From NCBI GenBank assembly GCA_016841605.1, contig JAENYV010000003.1, forward strand, positions 197,064-261,063: a DNA stretch of 64,000 nucleotides. Direction: 5' to 3'. A model generated the notes under the pieces. The model ran no database searches. It saw only the letters and a list, made by a program, of their open reading frames with translations, and was not told the origin of the DNA. A program made the position numbers and the translations under genes. Shown here piece after piece: positions 1 to 7,128 of the stretch (position 1 is its first letter; each line of letters opens with the position of its first letter). Source of the DNA: Dethiobacter alkaliphilus (GTDB taxonomy: Bacteria > Bacillota > Dethiobacteria > DTU022 > UBA8154).

Positions 1-815
1 GCGATAGCTAAATTCAGGCGCCGGATGGCGAGGGGATACTCGGCCCGGCAGTAAATGTATCCTTCATCAGCGCCAATGGCGTAGCCCGCGATCATCATCC
101 CCTCAAGCACGGAGTGGGGGTCACCCTCAAGGACGGACCTGTCCATGAATGCGCCGGGATCGCCTTCGTCGGCGTTGCAGACGGCATATTTTTTGTCGCC
201 GCGAGCGTCGTAAACAAACTGCCATTTGGTGCCGGTGGGAAATCCGCCGCCGCCACGTCCTCTCAGGCCGGATTTTTTGATTTCATCTATGATAGCCGGG
301 CGTTCAACCTGAAGGGCTTTTTCAATGCCTTCATAGCCGCCGGTAGCGATATAGTCAATGATGCTCTCGGGGTTGGTGCGGCCGAGCCGGGAGGTTACGG
401 AGCGCACCTGTTTTTCATAATAAGCGGATTTTTCCATTATGTCGATACCCTCATAAGGAGTGGCTTCGCCGGGAATCTGGATAACCGCCCACTCGTATAC
501 CGGGGTTTTGTTGACAATATGGCTTTCAATAAGCTTTTCTACTTTGTCGGCAAAGATGTCGCCATATATAACGCTGGGAGCGCCGGCAAGCGCAATTTCG
601 ACCATGGGCTCGCGGTAGCACATACCGATACAACTGGTAAAGTCGATTTCGACGTCGAGCCCGCGGGCCGCAACTTCTTCTTTGACGTTCTGCATGACTT
701 TGTCACCGCCTGCGGCAATACCGCAGGTGCCGAGCCCTACAACGATACGGTTCTTACCGAGTTTCTGCTTGTACTGCTCCTGGTATTTCAGGCGTACCTG
801 ATCAAGGTTTTTCAT
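1..815 (-). CDS. NuoF-like NADH-binding flavoprotein subunit (C-terminal part outside window)
   Basis: Diaphorase subunit expected to oxidise NADH through FMN and pass electrons to iron-sulfur clusters in a cytoplasmic formate dehydrogenase, hydrogenase or related complex. The ATG at 815 follows GGAGGTGGAGAAGC. The first ~100 residues are the thioredoxin-like [2Fe-2S] domain of long NuoF/HndC proteins (VGLGTCGIAAGG, then FTSCIGMCYREP). The glycine-rich NADH site LRGRGGGGFPTGTKW and the following CNADEGDPGAF, typical of the NuoF core, are present. The gene runs off the left edge after about 271 codons, so the FMN region is incomplete and the N3-cluster cysteines are not seen. It starts 16 bp after nuoE. 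The neighbouring formate channel makes a formate-linked role plausible, but this is inference. Confidence 0.9.
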   Translation of the reverse strand, partial: MKNLDQVRLKYQEQYKQKLGKNRIVVGLGTCGIAAGGDKVMQNVKEEVAARGLDVEIDFTSCIGMCYREPMVEIALAGAPSVIYGDIFADKVEKLIESHIVNKTPVYEWAVIQIPGEATPYEGIDIMEKSAYYEKQVRSVTSRLGRTNPESIIDYIATGGYEGIEKALQVERPAIIDEIKKSGLRGRGGGGFPTGTKWQFVYDARGDKKYAVCNADEGDPGAFMDRSVLEGDPHSVLEGMMIAGYAIGADEGYIYCRAEYPLAIRRLNLAI

Positions 816-830
816 GCTTCTCCACCTCCT

Positions 831-1316
831 CTACTCGTAACTGTCGAGTATACCGCCAACCTGTTTCGGCACCAGGCGGCCATGGGTATCATCGTTGATC
901 ATCATACAGGGTGACAGGCCGCAGGCGCCGATGCAGGCAACTGTCTCCAGGGTAAACTTCAGGTCTTCCGTGGTCTCACCATGGTCTATCCCCAGATGTT
1001 CCTTGGCGGCTTCGAATATCTTGGAGCCGCCCCGAACGTGGCAGGCGGTACCCAGGCAAACCCGGATAATATTGCGGCCGCGCGGTTTTAAGTGAAACTG
1101 GGCGTAAAAGGTGCATACTCCGTAGACCTTGCTAAAAGGTATGCGCAATTCTTTGGCGATTTGCTGAAGTACTTCCTTGGGCAGGTAGCCGTAAATATTT
1201 TGCGCCTCCTGCAGTACTGGAATAAGTCCGCCCTTATAATCACGGTACTTGTCAAAAAGTTTTTGCATCGCTACTTCCTGACTTTCAGCATGTTCGCCGC
1301 ACGTACAGGATGACAA
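831..1316 (-). CDS. NuoE-like thioredoxin-fold [2Fe-2S] subunit
   Basis: Small electron-transfer subunit that partners NuoF in NADH-oxidising complexes (NuoE/HndA/HymA family). At 161 aa it has the usual length. The four cluster cysteines are visible: VCTFYAQF and VCLGTACHVRG region supplies the first pair, and ETVACIGACGLSPC the second. The N-terminus has an extra short Cys-containing tail (MSSCTCGEH). Spacing of 15 bp to nuoF indicates co-transcription. The complex served (formate dehydrogenase, bifurcating hydrogenase or another) cannot be told here because the catalytic subunit would lie beyond the left edge. Confidence 0.92.
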   Translation of the reverse strand: MSSCTCGEHAESQEVAMQKLFDKYRDYKGGLIPVLQEAQNIYGYLPKEVLQQIAKELRIPFSKVYGVCTFYAQFHLKPRGRNIIRVCLGTACHVRGGSKIFEAAKEHLGIDHGETTEDLKFTLETVACIGACGLSPCMMINDDTHGRLVPKQVGGILDSYE

Positions 1317-1344
1317 TTGTTATTCCTCCTCTCGGTTCCTTCGA

Positions 1345-1824
1345 TTATTTACCACTTAACTTCTTCATTTTGATACCCCATATCTTTTTATCTTTCGAGA
1401 ACCCAAATGGCCGCAGGGTACCGACAGCTTCTACCCTGTCTCCGGTCTTAATATCCTCAAACGGTGCCGTAAACATTATAATGCTAATCAATCCGGTCCC
1501 GTCATCAAGCAGGAAATGCGGACGGTTCAGCCATTTGAATGAAGTTGATTTCACATTGCCGCGAACACGAACCGAAGCCCCTGTATCATATTTTTCCAAA
1601 TCCTTAATCTTACACAGTCGAAACCTGTGCGTTTCAATATCGATAATATTATTTACATGCCGCCTGTTCAACGCATTTAAGATAAGAGGTATCGCGGCTA
1701 AAGGCACCAGCATCGGTAGAACTATTAACAGAATTCTTGAATCGGGATTCACTGCATATGCAAACATTACTATAAATATGGCAAATCCTAAGCTGATGTA
1801 TGCTGGCACGGACATTCGCACCAA
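1345..1824 (-). CDS. small membrane protein with an OB-like soluble domain, unknown function
   Basis: Not recognised as a named family. Residues ~8-55 form two hydrophobic membrane segments (ISLGFAIFIVMFAYAV and ILLIVLPMLVPLAAIPLIL). The remaining ~95 residues are rich in short beta-like stretches (VRVRGNVKS, FLLDDGTGLISIIMF, GDRVEAVGTLRPFG), resembling an OB-fold of the NfeD or nucleic-acid-binding type, with the domain probably cytoplasmic. The start is TTG at 1824 or GTG at 1821, because AGGAGGT lies 6-9 bases upstream; the first ATG (1815) is too far from it. It sits between focA and nuoE on the same strand, so it may be co-transcribed and assist a membrane-linked formate/electron system; this is inference. 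Confidence 0.7.
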   Translation of the reverse strand: MVRMSVPAYISLGFAIFIVMFAYAVNPDSRILLIVLPMLVPLAAIPLILNALNRRHVNNIIDIETHRFRLCKIKDLEKYDTGASVRVRGNVKSTSFKWLNRPHFLLDDGTGLISIIMFTAPFEDIKTGDRVEAVGTLRPFGFSKDKKIWGIKMKKLSGK

Positions 1825-1846
1825 TAAATACCTCCTCTTTAAGCTG

Positions 1847-2782
1847 TTACTTACTTACTGATTTGCCTGTAGTCGCCGGGGCGGGAGTATTCAAAGACAA
1901 TTCATCGCGGAAGCAGAAGTAGTAAACGACTCCGATGAATATCATACCGCCCACAATATTACCAATAGTTACCGGAATAAGGTTCCACAACCACACATCA
2001 CCCCAGGACAGCCCGCCATTATTGGCCAGCAATGGATTCCAGGGGTTGCCGTCGACCATTTTAGTAGCCAGACCCGGAAATTTCTGAGTCAACCAAAGGC
2101 CTGCAGGGAGAAAGTACATGTTAGCCACACAGTGCTCAAAACCGGTTGAGACAAAAGCCATGATCGGGAACCAGATGCCGAAAAATTTACCAATAACATC
2201 TTTGGCCGCAATACCAAGCAGAATGGCAACATTAACCAGGAAGTTACAACCGATAGCGGACAGGAAACACGACCATAAACCGGATGAGCCTACTGACTTG
2301 TAGGTCAATGTTTTTCCTACAGCGATAGCTACCGCGCTCATACCGAAAGCATTAGGCTCAGCAGCACCGAAATTACCGGAAGTAAAAGGGCCGTTTACCA
2401 TTATGTAAGCATAGGCCAGAGAACCAATCAAGTTTCCGATGTAGACCCATATCCAGACATTTAAGACCTTACCCCAGGTGCTTCTGCCAAGCATCGTCGC
2501 AAGGGGCACCAGCATGGCATCACCGGTAAACAGTTCCATACCGGTAAGGACGATAGCAATAAGACCTACCGGGAAGACCGCCCCGGCAATTAGTTTGCCG
2601 ATACCAGCCCCAAGATAACTTGAAACCGACGTACTACAGACTGTACATAAAGCCCCACCGACCGCGATATAAACACCGGCCATAAAACCACGCAGTAAGA
2701 GCTGTCCGACAGGTAGATTACTCTTATATTTACCGGCATTGGCAGCTGCGTCGACTATTTGTACAGGAGTGTTAAGACCCAT
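1847..2782 (-). CDS. focA: formate/nitrite transporter family channel (FocA/FdhC type)
   Basis: Inner-membrane pentameric channel for formate or a similar small anion. At 311 aa it is slightly longer than the usual 270-290. Family signatures are seen: the re-entrant loop region GMELFTGDAMLVP, the central-pore motif GFEHCVANMYFLPAG with the conserved histidine, and six to seven hydrophobic segments. The ATG at 2782 follows a GGGGGG run about 13 bases upstream. It lies upstream of a small membrane protein and NuoE/NuoF-like genes, so formate uptake or export linked to an NADH-dependent formate dehydrogenase is the natural reading. Specificity for formate rather than nitrite is inferred from context. 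Confidence 0.93.
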   Translation of the reverse strand: MGLNTPVQIVDAAANAGKYKSNLPVGQLLLRGFMAGVYIAVGGALCTVCSTSVSSYLGAGIGKLIAGAVFPVGLIAIVLTGMELFTGDAMLVPLATMLGRSTWGKVLNVWIWVYIGNLIGSLAYAYIMVNGPFTSGNFGAAEPNAFGMSAVAIAVGKTLTYKSVGSSGLWSCFLSAIGCNFLVNVAILLGIAAKDVIGKFFGIWFPIMAFVSTGFEHCVANMYFLPAGLWLTQKFPGLATKMVDGNPWNPLLANNGGLSWGDVWLWNLIPVTIGNIVGGMIFIGVVYYFCFRDELSLNTPAPATTGKSVSK

Positions 2783-3253
2783 AAATTTAAAAACCCCCCA
2801 TTTTACTAAAAAATTAATAAATAGCTACATTTTTTCCTCAACAGTAACTCAAAATAGAATTATTACTTGGAATAATTTAAAATTATTACTATTTTTCCCA
2901 GTTGACTAATTAACACCTCCCTCCGGCATTCGGCATTCTTAAAATTGAAATAGTCTATTATCACCCCCCAGGCCTTTCTTCTTTCAGATCTTTCAAGTTT
3001 ATTAAACTAAGGGGAATATTCATTTAATTTAGGTTGTGAATTATTTATCAATAATTCGCCGAAAATACTTTGTGAAAATTTCTCTTTGTTATCGATTACA
3101 ACGGAAACATCCATAAATATCCGTCCGAATCCGTCCGAAAAACCTCTTGTCAAACAAATTTGATAAAAAAATCACAAAAAAAATTAAAAACCTTGTTAAG
3201 TTTATCACATTTACTTGCCTTTGTCTTTACTTTTTTGGTTTTTTTTTTGTTTT
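2783..3253. promoter_or_regulatory. AT-rich upstream region of the formate channel with Rex-like sites
   Basis: This 471-bp stretch separates the PHP gene from focA and holds no convincing gene. Two sequences resemble operators of the NADH/NAD+ sensor Rex (TTGTGAA-N4-TTCACAA type): TTGTGAATTATTTATCAA at 3034-3051 and TTGTTAAGTTTATCACAT at 3193-3210. Both are imperfect in the right half. A GGAGGGAGGTG ribosome-site-like sequence on the minus strand near 2915-2925 precedes only a 17-codon frame. A tandem GGCATTC repeat lies at 2924-2937. Regulation by redox state is inference. Confidence 0.3.
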
Positions 3254-3943
3254 TTATGATAATCTTTGAATAATGGAATTTGATGAGAGCTCACCTACGA
3301 AAAGAAAGCTTTCGCGCTCCAGAATATCCGCAAGACAGTGAGCATCTGAAGAAAAAAGATAAGAAATTTTATTATCATGGGAAATTATTCCTGAACAGCT
3401 TTTGGATACTTCCAATGTGTTAAACCCGAGTTCCGGAGGAATAAATCCCAGTTGAGACAAAATGCTGTACGAAGGTCGATCTACATGGGCGGGTACTACC
3501 ACTCCGCCACGTTTTCTAACTTCCAAAACAACTTCTTCGATAGACAAATCAATAGAGGAAATTAACAATTCTCTTTTCTCGCCAACTACCTCATCCCTTT
3601 CATTTATAATTAGCTGATGCCCGAAACGCTGGGGATCGTTTGCCGGCGCCTGAAAATGATGCCTGACGACTGACTCAAACCTGTTAAGGGCTGCCAAATC
3701 AGTAAAATAACAAAGAAGATGAACTTCTTCCCTGCTCTGCACTTCCATCCCCGGGAGAATTAATAATCTAGACCCGGCCGCCGCTATGGCGGCCCCGACA
3801 TTATCGCAACTATTATGATCCGTAATGGCAATGGTATCCAAACCCTTTAGTACTGCCATATTTACAATATTGTTGGGAGTCATATCGTTCTGCGCACAGG
3901 GTGACAGGGCAGAATGAATATGAAGATCAACGGCGATCCTCAC
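3254..3943 (-). CDS. PHP-domain metal-dependent phosphoesterase
   Basis: PHP (polymerase and histidinol phosphatase) fold protein, probably a metal-dependent phosphatase or nuclease acting on a small phosphorylated substrate. Metal-binding motifs appear in order: DLHIHSALSPC at the N-terminus, AITDHNS, a central PAHVDRPSYS and a C-terminal FSSDAHCLADI. I place the start at GTG 3943, 6 bases after a GGGGGGAGAGG ribosome site and 13 bases beyond the upstream stop; an in-frame ATG at 3976 would overlap the upstream gene. It is the last gene of the hydrogenase-like signalling operon, where a PHP protein often accompanies DRTGG proteins. The true substrate is unknown. Confidence 0.85.
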   Translation of the reverse strand: MRIAVDLHIHSALSPCAQNDMTPNNIVNMAVLKGLDTIAITDHNSCDNVGAAIAAAGSRLLILPGMEVQSREEVHLLCYFTDLAALNRFESVVRHHFQAPANDPQRFGHQLIINERDEVVGEKRELLISSIDLSIEEVVLEVRKRGGVVVPAHVDRPSYSILSQLGFIPPELGFNTLEVSKSCSGIISHDNKISYLFSSDAHCLADILERESFLFVGELSSNSIIQRLS

Positions 3944-3956
3944 GGCCTCTCCCCCC

Positions 3957-4298
3957 TCATTCACTGAATATCCCAAAAGAATATAATCTGCCCGACAGTG
4001 TATAGGCAGATAAGGGGCTTGATAAAATTACCACATGTTCCTCTTCCGCCTTGGCGAGAGTCTTTTCGTCCACAGCAATATCCTCCGGTATCATGATACA
4101 GGCCATCTCCAACAGGGTGGCAACGGCAACAATATTAACATGCGTCTGGATGGTAATCCACAGGCTGCTTTTTGAACTTTTTGCCATTACCCTGCTCAAT
4201 AAATCGCCGCAATATACCGAAGATATCTCTCGTTTTAAATGATCTCTTCCCGTTAATACCTTTAAAGATAATTCCTTTACAATTTGTTCCACTATCAT
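3957..4298 (-). CDS. DRTGG-domain protein (second copy)
   Basis: A single DRTGG domain of 113 aa, the regulatory domain also found next to CBS domains and in phosphotransacetylase-type proteins. Features of the fold are the N-terminal helix IVEQIVKELSLKVLTG, the conserved region YCGDLLSRVMAKSSKSSLWIT, and LSSPLSAYTLSGRLYSFGI near the end. No catalytic residues are evident, so it probably binds a ligand or a partner. It overlaps the upstream hydrogenase-like gene by 4 bp, which implies translational coupling. It is about the same length as, and related in pattern to, the DRTGG protein at the head of the same operon. Confidence 0.85.
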   Translation of the reverse strand: MIVEQIVKELSLKVLTGRDHLKREISSVYCGDLLSRVMAKSSKSSLWITIQTHVNIVAVATLLEMACIMIPEDIAVDEKTLAKAEEEHVVILSSPLSAYTLSGRLYSFGIFSE

Positions 4299-5635
4299 TC
4301 CTTAACATCCTCCTCGCTTGTTGTTTCCTTGCCGAGAGGAATTTTTTCAGACAACTCAATCATTTCCTGAGCCAACATTTTAACTTTTTCTTTTAATTTA
4401 AAAATACAGTCCATCTCTGTGGCATATCCCCTGACAATATCCTCTGCCAGGGCCCGACAATTTGGGGAACCGCAGGAACCGCAATCCAATCCGGGCAGTT
4501 GTTCATATATTGTATTCATCTCTTCCATTTTTTTAATTGCCACAGATATATCTTCCGCAAGTTTCATGACAGGCTTGGAAGTAATTTCCGTTTGAAATCT
4601 CCATACGATAGAAGACACCTCTTTTTCCACTTCCTCGCAGGTAAGGGCATTACCTTGAGCGCTGGATTTCAGCTCTCTCACTCTATTTTGCGCTACAAAA
4701 CTGTTCTCAAAAACTAAAGGACCTCCCACACACCCACCCACACAGGAAAGGCCCTCAAAAAAATCCAGATCACTGAGCTTGCCGTTCTCAATTTCTTCAA
4801 GAACTTTAATGACATTATGGATACCGTCCACTGCCAGAAAATTATTTTTGTGCAAAGAACGTCCCTCTCCACCGGCATTGGCCCATCCAACCCCAAACTC
4901 TGTGGCCATATGCAGGACGTCTTCACTTTTTGCCTTTTTTATCTTGCTGCACAAAGGGCCATAAATGTCCATAATGGAAATACAACCATCAACAAAAGAT
5001 TTGTCCATCCCGATAGGATTTCGAACGACGGTCATTTTAGCAGCACAGGGCGTAATAAAGAAAGCCCCCACCTCTTCCGGTTTGACACCCCTTTTTTCAC
5101 AAAAAGTTCTCTTGGCAATCTGAGCGGCAATTTCCATTGGAGACGAAATGGGAATAATATTTTTGATTAATTCTGGGAAACGTACCTGAATTAGCCTTAC
5201 AATGGCCGGACAGGCAGAAGAAATAAGAGGTTTAATCCTTCCCCTATTTTCCTCCATTTCCCTTTTGATAAAGGCTGCGGTATAATCGGCAGCTCTGGCT
5301 ACTTCATACACTTCATCAAACCCCAACATTTTTAAACCGGCAAGAACTTTCCCAAATTTATCCACCTTTTCAAATTGGCCATATAAACTGGGAGCAGGAA
5401 GGGCAATCTTATATTTAAAAGCGTTTATCGATGACAGAGAATCCGTAACTGCTACCTTGGCATGATAGGGACAAACACGTATACACTCGCCACAGTCGAT
5501 ACAGCGTTCACCAATAATTCTGGCCTTACCGTCGGCAAATCGAATGGCTTCTGTTGGGCATCGCTTAATGCAATTTGTACACCCCTTGCACTTTCCCCGA
5601 TCCAGTGTAACTGAATGGTAATACTGCTCCAACAC
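4295..5635 (-). CDS. [FeFe]-hydrogenase-like iron-sulfur protein, putative sensory (group C/D-like)
   Basis: 446-aa protein with an N-terminal 2x[4Fe-4S] ferredoxin domain (Cys16/19/22/26 and 45/48/51/55), an [FeFe]-hydrogenase H-cluster domain and a C-terminal four-cysteine [4Fe-4S] domain (LDCGSCGSPNC, Cys385/388/393, and Cys410). H-cluster cysteine positions are retained: L1 SSACPAI (Cys142), L2 TPCAAK (Cys197) and L3 GLSCVGGC (Cys298 and Cys302). Ala141 occupies the place of the proton-transfer cysteine of catalytic enzymes, and the L2 methionine is Thr; both changes are known in sensory hydrogenases. It is too short for a catalytic HydA with accessory domains. The GTG start follows AGGAGGTGGTTC. 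Its neighbours (ATPase, DRTGG, PHP) support sensing over H2 turnover. Confidence 0.85.
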   Translation of the reverse strand: MLEQYYHSVTLDRGKCKGCTNCIKRCPTEAIRFADGKARIIGERCIDCGECIRVCPYHAKVAVTDSLSSINAFKYKIALPAPSLYGQFEKVDKFGKVLAGLKMLGFDEVYEVARAADYTAAFIKREMEENRGRIKPLISSACPAIVRLIQVRFPELIKNIIPISSPMEIAAQIAKRTFCEKRGVKPEEVGAFFITPCAAKMTVVRNPIGMDKSFVDGCISIMDIYGPLCSKIKKAKSEDVLHMATEFGVGWANAGGEGRSLHKNNFLAVDGIHNVIKVLEEIENGKLSDLDFFEGLSCVGGCVGGPLVFENSFVAQNRVRELKSSAQGNALTCEEVEKEVSSIVWRFQTEITSKPVMKLAEDISVAIKKMEEMNTIYEQLPGLDCGSCGSPNCRALAEDIVRGYATEMDCIFKLKEKVKMLAQEMIELSEKIPLGKETTSEEDVKE

Positions 5636-5707
5636 GAACCACCTCCTTTCAAAATTATAAAATATAAAATAATAAGATATTATTAATTTAAACTACTTTT
5701 AAATATT

Positions 5708-6145
5708 TTATGATAGATTAAAGGACAACTCTACTTCCGTTCCCTTTCCCTCTTCAGATCGAATAACAAATCGATCTGCACACCGTTTCATATTGGGAAG
5801 CCCCATCCCTGCTCCAAATCCAAGTTCCCGCGCCGTATCCGGCGCTGTGGAATATCCTTCCTTCATGGCGAGCTCAATGTCCTTGATGCCCGGGCCGTCA
5901 TCCTGAGCAATAATAGTAATTACCTTCGGATTAATCTTAAAAATTAAGCGGCCTCCGTTTGAATGAATCACCAGGTTCATTTCAGCCTCGTACGAGGCTA
6001 TTGCTACTTTTTTAACCAGAGCAGCATCTATTCCCAATTGTTTGAGATTATTTTTTATTTGTCCCGCCGCTTCTCCGGCAAGAGTAAAATTTCCCGCCTC
6101 AATGGAGTAATATTGGCACATCGTTACATTATCTGTTGTCTCCAT
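5708..6145 (-). CDS. RsbW/SpoIIAB-like anti-sigma-type ATPase (HATPase_c)
   Basis: Small (145 aa) GHKL-fold ATPase resembling serine-protein kinases of the RsbW family. The ATP-binding signatures are visible: SYEAEMNLVIHSNGG (N-box), DDGPGIKDIELA (G1), and GFGAGMGLPNMKRCAD (G2). There is no sensor or dimerisation domain, so it probably needs partner proteins in the same operon. The ATG at 6145 is fused to the upstream stop as TAATG, and 72 bp separate it from the hydrogenase-like gene. Known relatives phosphorylate or sequester anti-sigma antagonists; its partner here is unknown. In this context it would carry the hydrogenase-derived signal onward. Confidence 0.88.
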   Translation of the reverse strand: METTDNVTMCQYYSIEAGNFTLAGEAAGQIKNNLKQLGIDAALVKKVAIASYEAEMNLVIHSNGGRLIFKINPKVITIIAQDDGPGIKDIELAMKEGYSTAPDTARELGFGAGMGLPNMKRCADRFVIRSEEGKGTEVELSFNLS

Positions 6146-6492
6146 TATAGCACCTCACCCCTGAGGCCGGACTGATAAAGCAGCCCACAGGCTACAAACA
6201 ATGAATGACGTGTCATCAAAACAGCGATATTCCTGTCGGCAGCCATTTGTATAATCTCCTCCGACGGCCTTTTACCACGCACAAAGACAATAGCAGCAAT
6301 ATCCATCATTTCCGCGGTTCGTATAACATGTGGGTTGGTTAGTCCTGTCAGTAAAATCGTATGATCTTTAACAAAAGCCAACACATCACTCATCAAATCA
6401 GAACCGCATGCGGAAAGGATATCTTTATTAAGCATATCTTCTCCACAAAAAAGATCCGCTTCTAAAATATTAATAATTTCTTGAATAGTCAA
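6145..6492 (-). CDS. DRTGG-domain protein (first copy)
   Basis: 115-aa single-domain protein at the head of the sensor operon. The pattern MTIQEIINILEADLFCG, then ACGSDLMSDVLAFVKDHTILLTG, then MTRHSLFVACGLLYQSGL matches DRTGG domains. It has no evident catalytic residues. A purine-rich ribosome site (TAGGAGGT) lies just upstream of the ATG. Its stop overlaps the start of the ATPase gene, so the two are translationally coupled. It shares the domain with the copy at 3957-4298, giving two DRTGG proteins per operon, possibly forming a heterodimer; this is inference. Confidence 0.85.
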   Translation of the reverse strand: MTIQEIINILEADLFCGEDMLNKDILSACGSDLMSDVLAFVKDHTILLTGLTNPHVIRTAEMMDIAAIVFVRGKRPSEEIIQMAADRNIAVLMTRHSLFVACGLLYQSGLRGEVL

Positions 6493-6829
6493 GAGGATAG
6501 ACCTCCTATAATCAAATTTGCCGCATCCAAAAGTCTGTATTCTTTTTACCGTGCTGAAATCTTGAATTATTTATTTACTTTTTTATTTCTACGATGAACG
6601 ATAAATCCCTGCAGGCATTTTTTCTAGATATTTTTTTTGCTTCAAAAAAATATTATTTGATGTTATAATGTATGCAAAATTACATAACAGCTGACCTGTT
6701 GGTTACTTTTTACGGCAGGAAGGTATGATCCTTTTTAGCTATTCCTGAGATAAGGGGGGAAATGTGTTCTCTGAAGATAAGGGAAAAGCATAACCCTGCT
6801 TTTTCTTAGAGAGAAGGCAGGATTTTTAA
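6493..6829. promoter_or_regulatory. divergent promoter region and structured leader
   Basis: This 337-bp divergent region serves the sensor operon (minus) and the TM1266-type gene (plus). For the plus direction a TATAAT box lies at 6664-6669 with TTGCTT at 6638-6643 (21-bp spacing, long). The RNA that would follow can fold as CCUGUUG...CGGCAGG (6695-6719), or as CAGGAA...UUCCUG (6716-6747), and ends with a terminator-like hairpin. The same element GGCAGGA occurs at 6714-6720 and 6816-6822, so alternative pairings with the CCUG segments are possible. I do not recognise a known riboswitch class. Confidence 0.5.
6795..6828 (+). terminator. terminator-like hairpin in the leader
   Basis: CCTGC (6795-6799) pairs with GCAGG (6817-6821), extended by wobble-containing pairs between TTTTT and AGAAG, and is followed by ATTTTTAATT. 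The hairpin ends just before the coding region at 6830, so it can act as an attenuator of the regulator-ABC operon rather than a gene-end terminator. Confidence 0.55.
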
Positions 6830-7102
6830 TTGAAGGGGGGTAACAGCATCGAAACGCGTATGGGAATCGTGGGAATTTTGGTTCAGGAAAAAAATGAACC
6901 GACAATAGCACGCATAAATCACATTTTAAATGAACATTCCGGCGTTATCGTAGGGCGGATGGGCTTACCGTACAGGGAAAAAGATGTGGCGGTTATATCT
7001 TTAATTGTCGACGGAACTACTGATGAAATTGGAGCTATGACGGGTAAGTTGGGCAATATTCCGGAAGTTAAAGTTAAGTCTGCCTTTATTAAAAAGAAAT
7101 AA
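6830..7102 (+). CDS. TM1266-type putative iron-only hydrogenase system regulator
   Basis: Small (90 aa) ACT/NikR-C-like protein of the family named 'iron-only hydrogenase system regulator' and typified by Thermotoga TM1266. The conserved body is clear: GIVGILVQEKNEP, INHILNEHSGVIVGRMGLPY, and SLIVDGTTDEIGAMTGKLG. It probably binds a ligand as a dimer. The start is uncertain: TTG at 6830 is preceded by AAGGCAGGA; the ATG at 6860 has poor spacing; and the ATC at 6848, which aligns with the usual METR start, lies 7 bases after AAGGGGGGT. It is followed within 30 bp by an ABC transporter, and lies divergent to the sensory hydrogenase operon. Confidence 0.88.
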   Translation: MKGGNSIETRMGIVGILVQEKNEPTIARINHILNEHSGVIVGRMGLPYREKDVAVISLIVDGTTDEIGAMTGKLGNIPEVKVKSAFIKKK

Positions 7103-7128
7103 ACGATGTGTATAAAGGGGGAAGAATA

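Noticed and set aside
114-914. Long plus-strand open frame opposite the left-edge NuoF gene
   Set aside because: It is the antisense shadow of nuoF/nuoE; its translation lacks family motifs while the minus strand reads as a clear NuoF.
6676-6829. TPP riboswitch in front of the THI5-like transporter operon
   Set aside because: A CUGAGA string is present but the other conserved TPP elements are absent.
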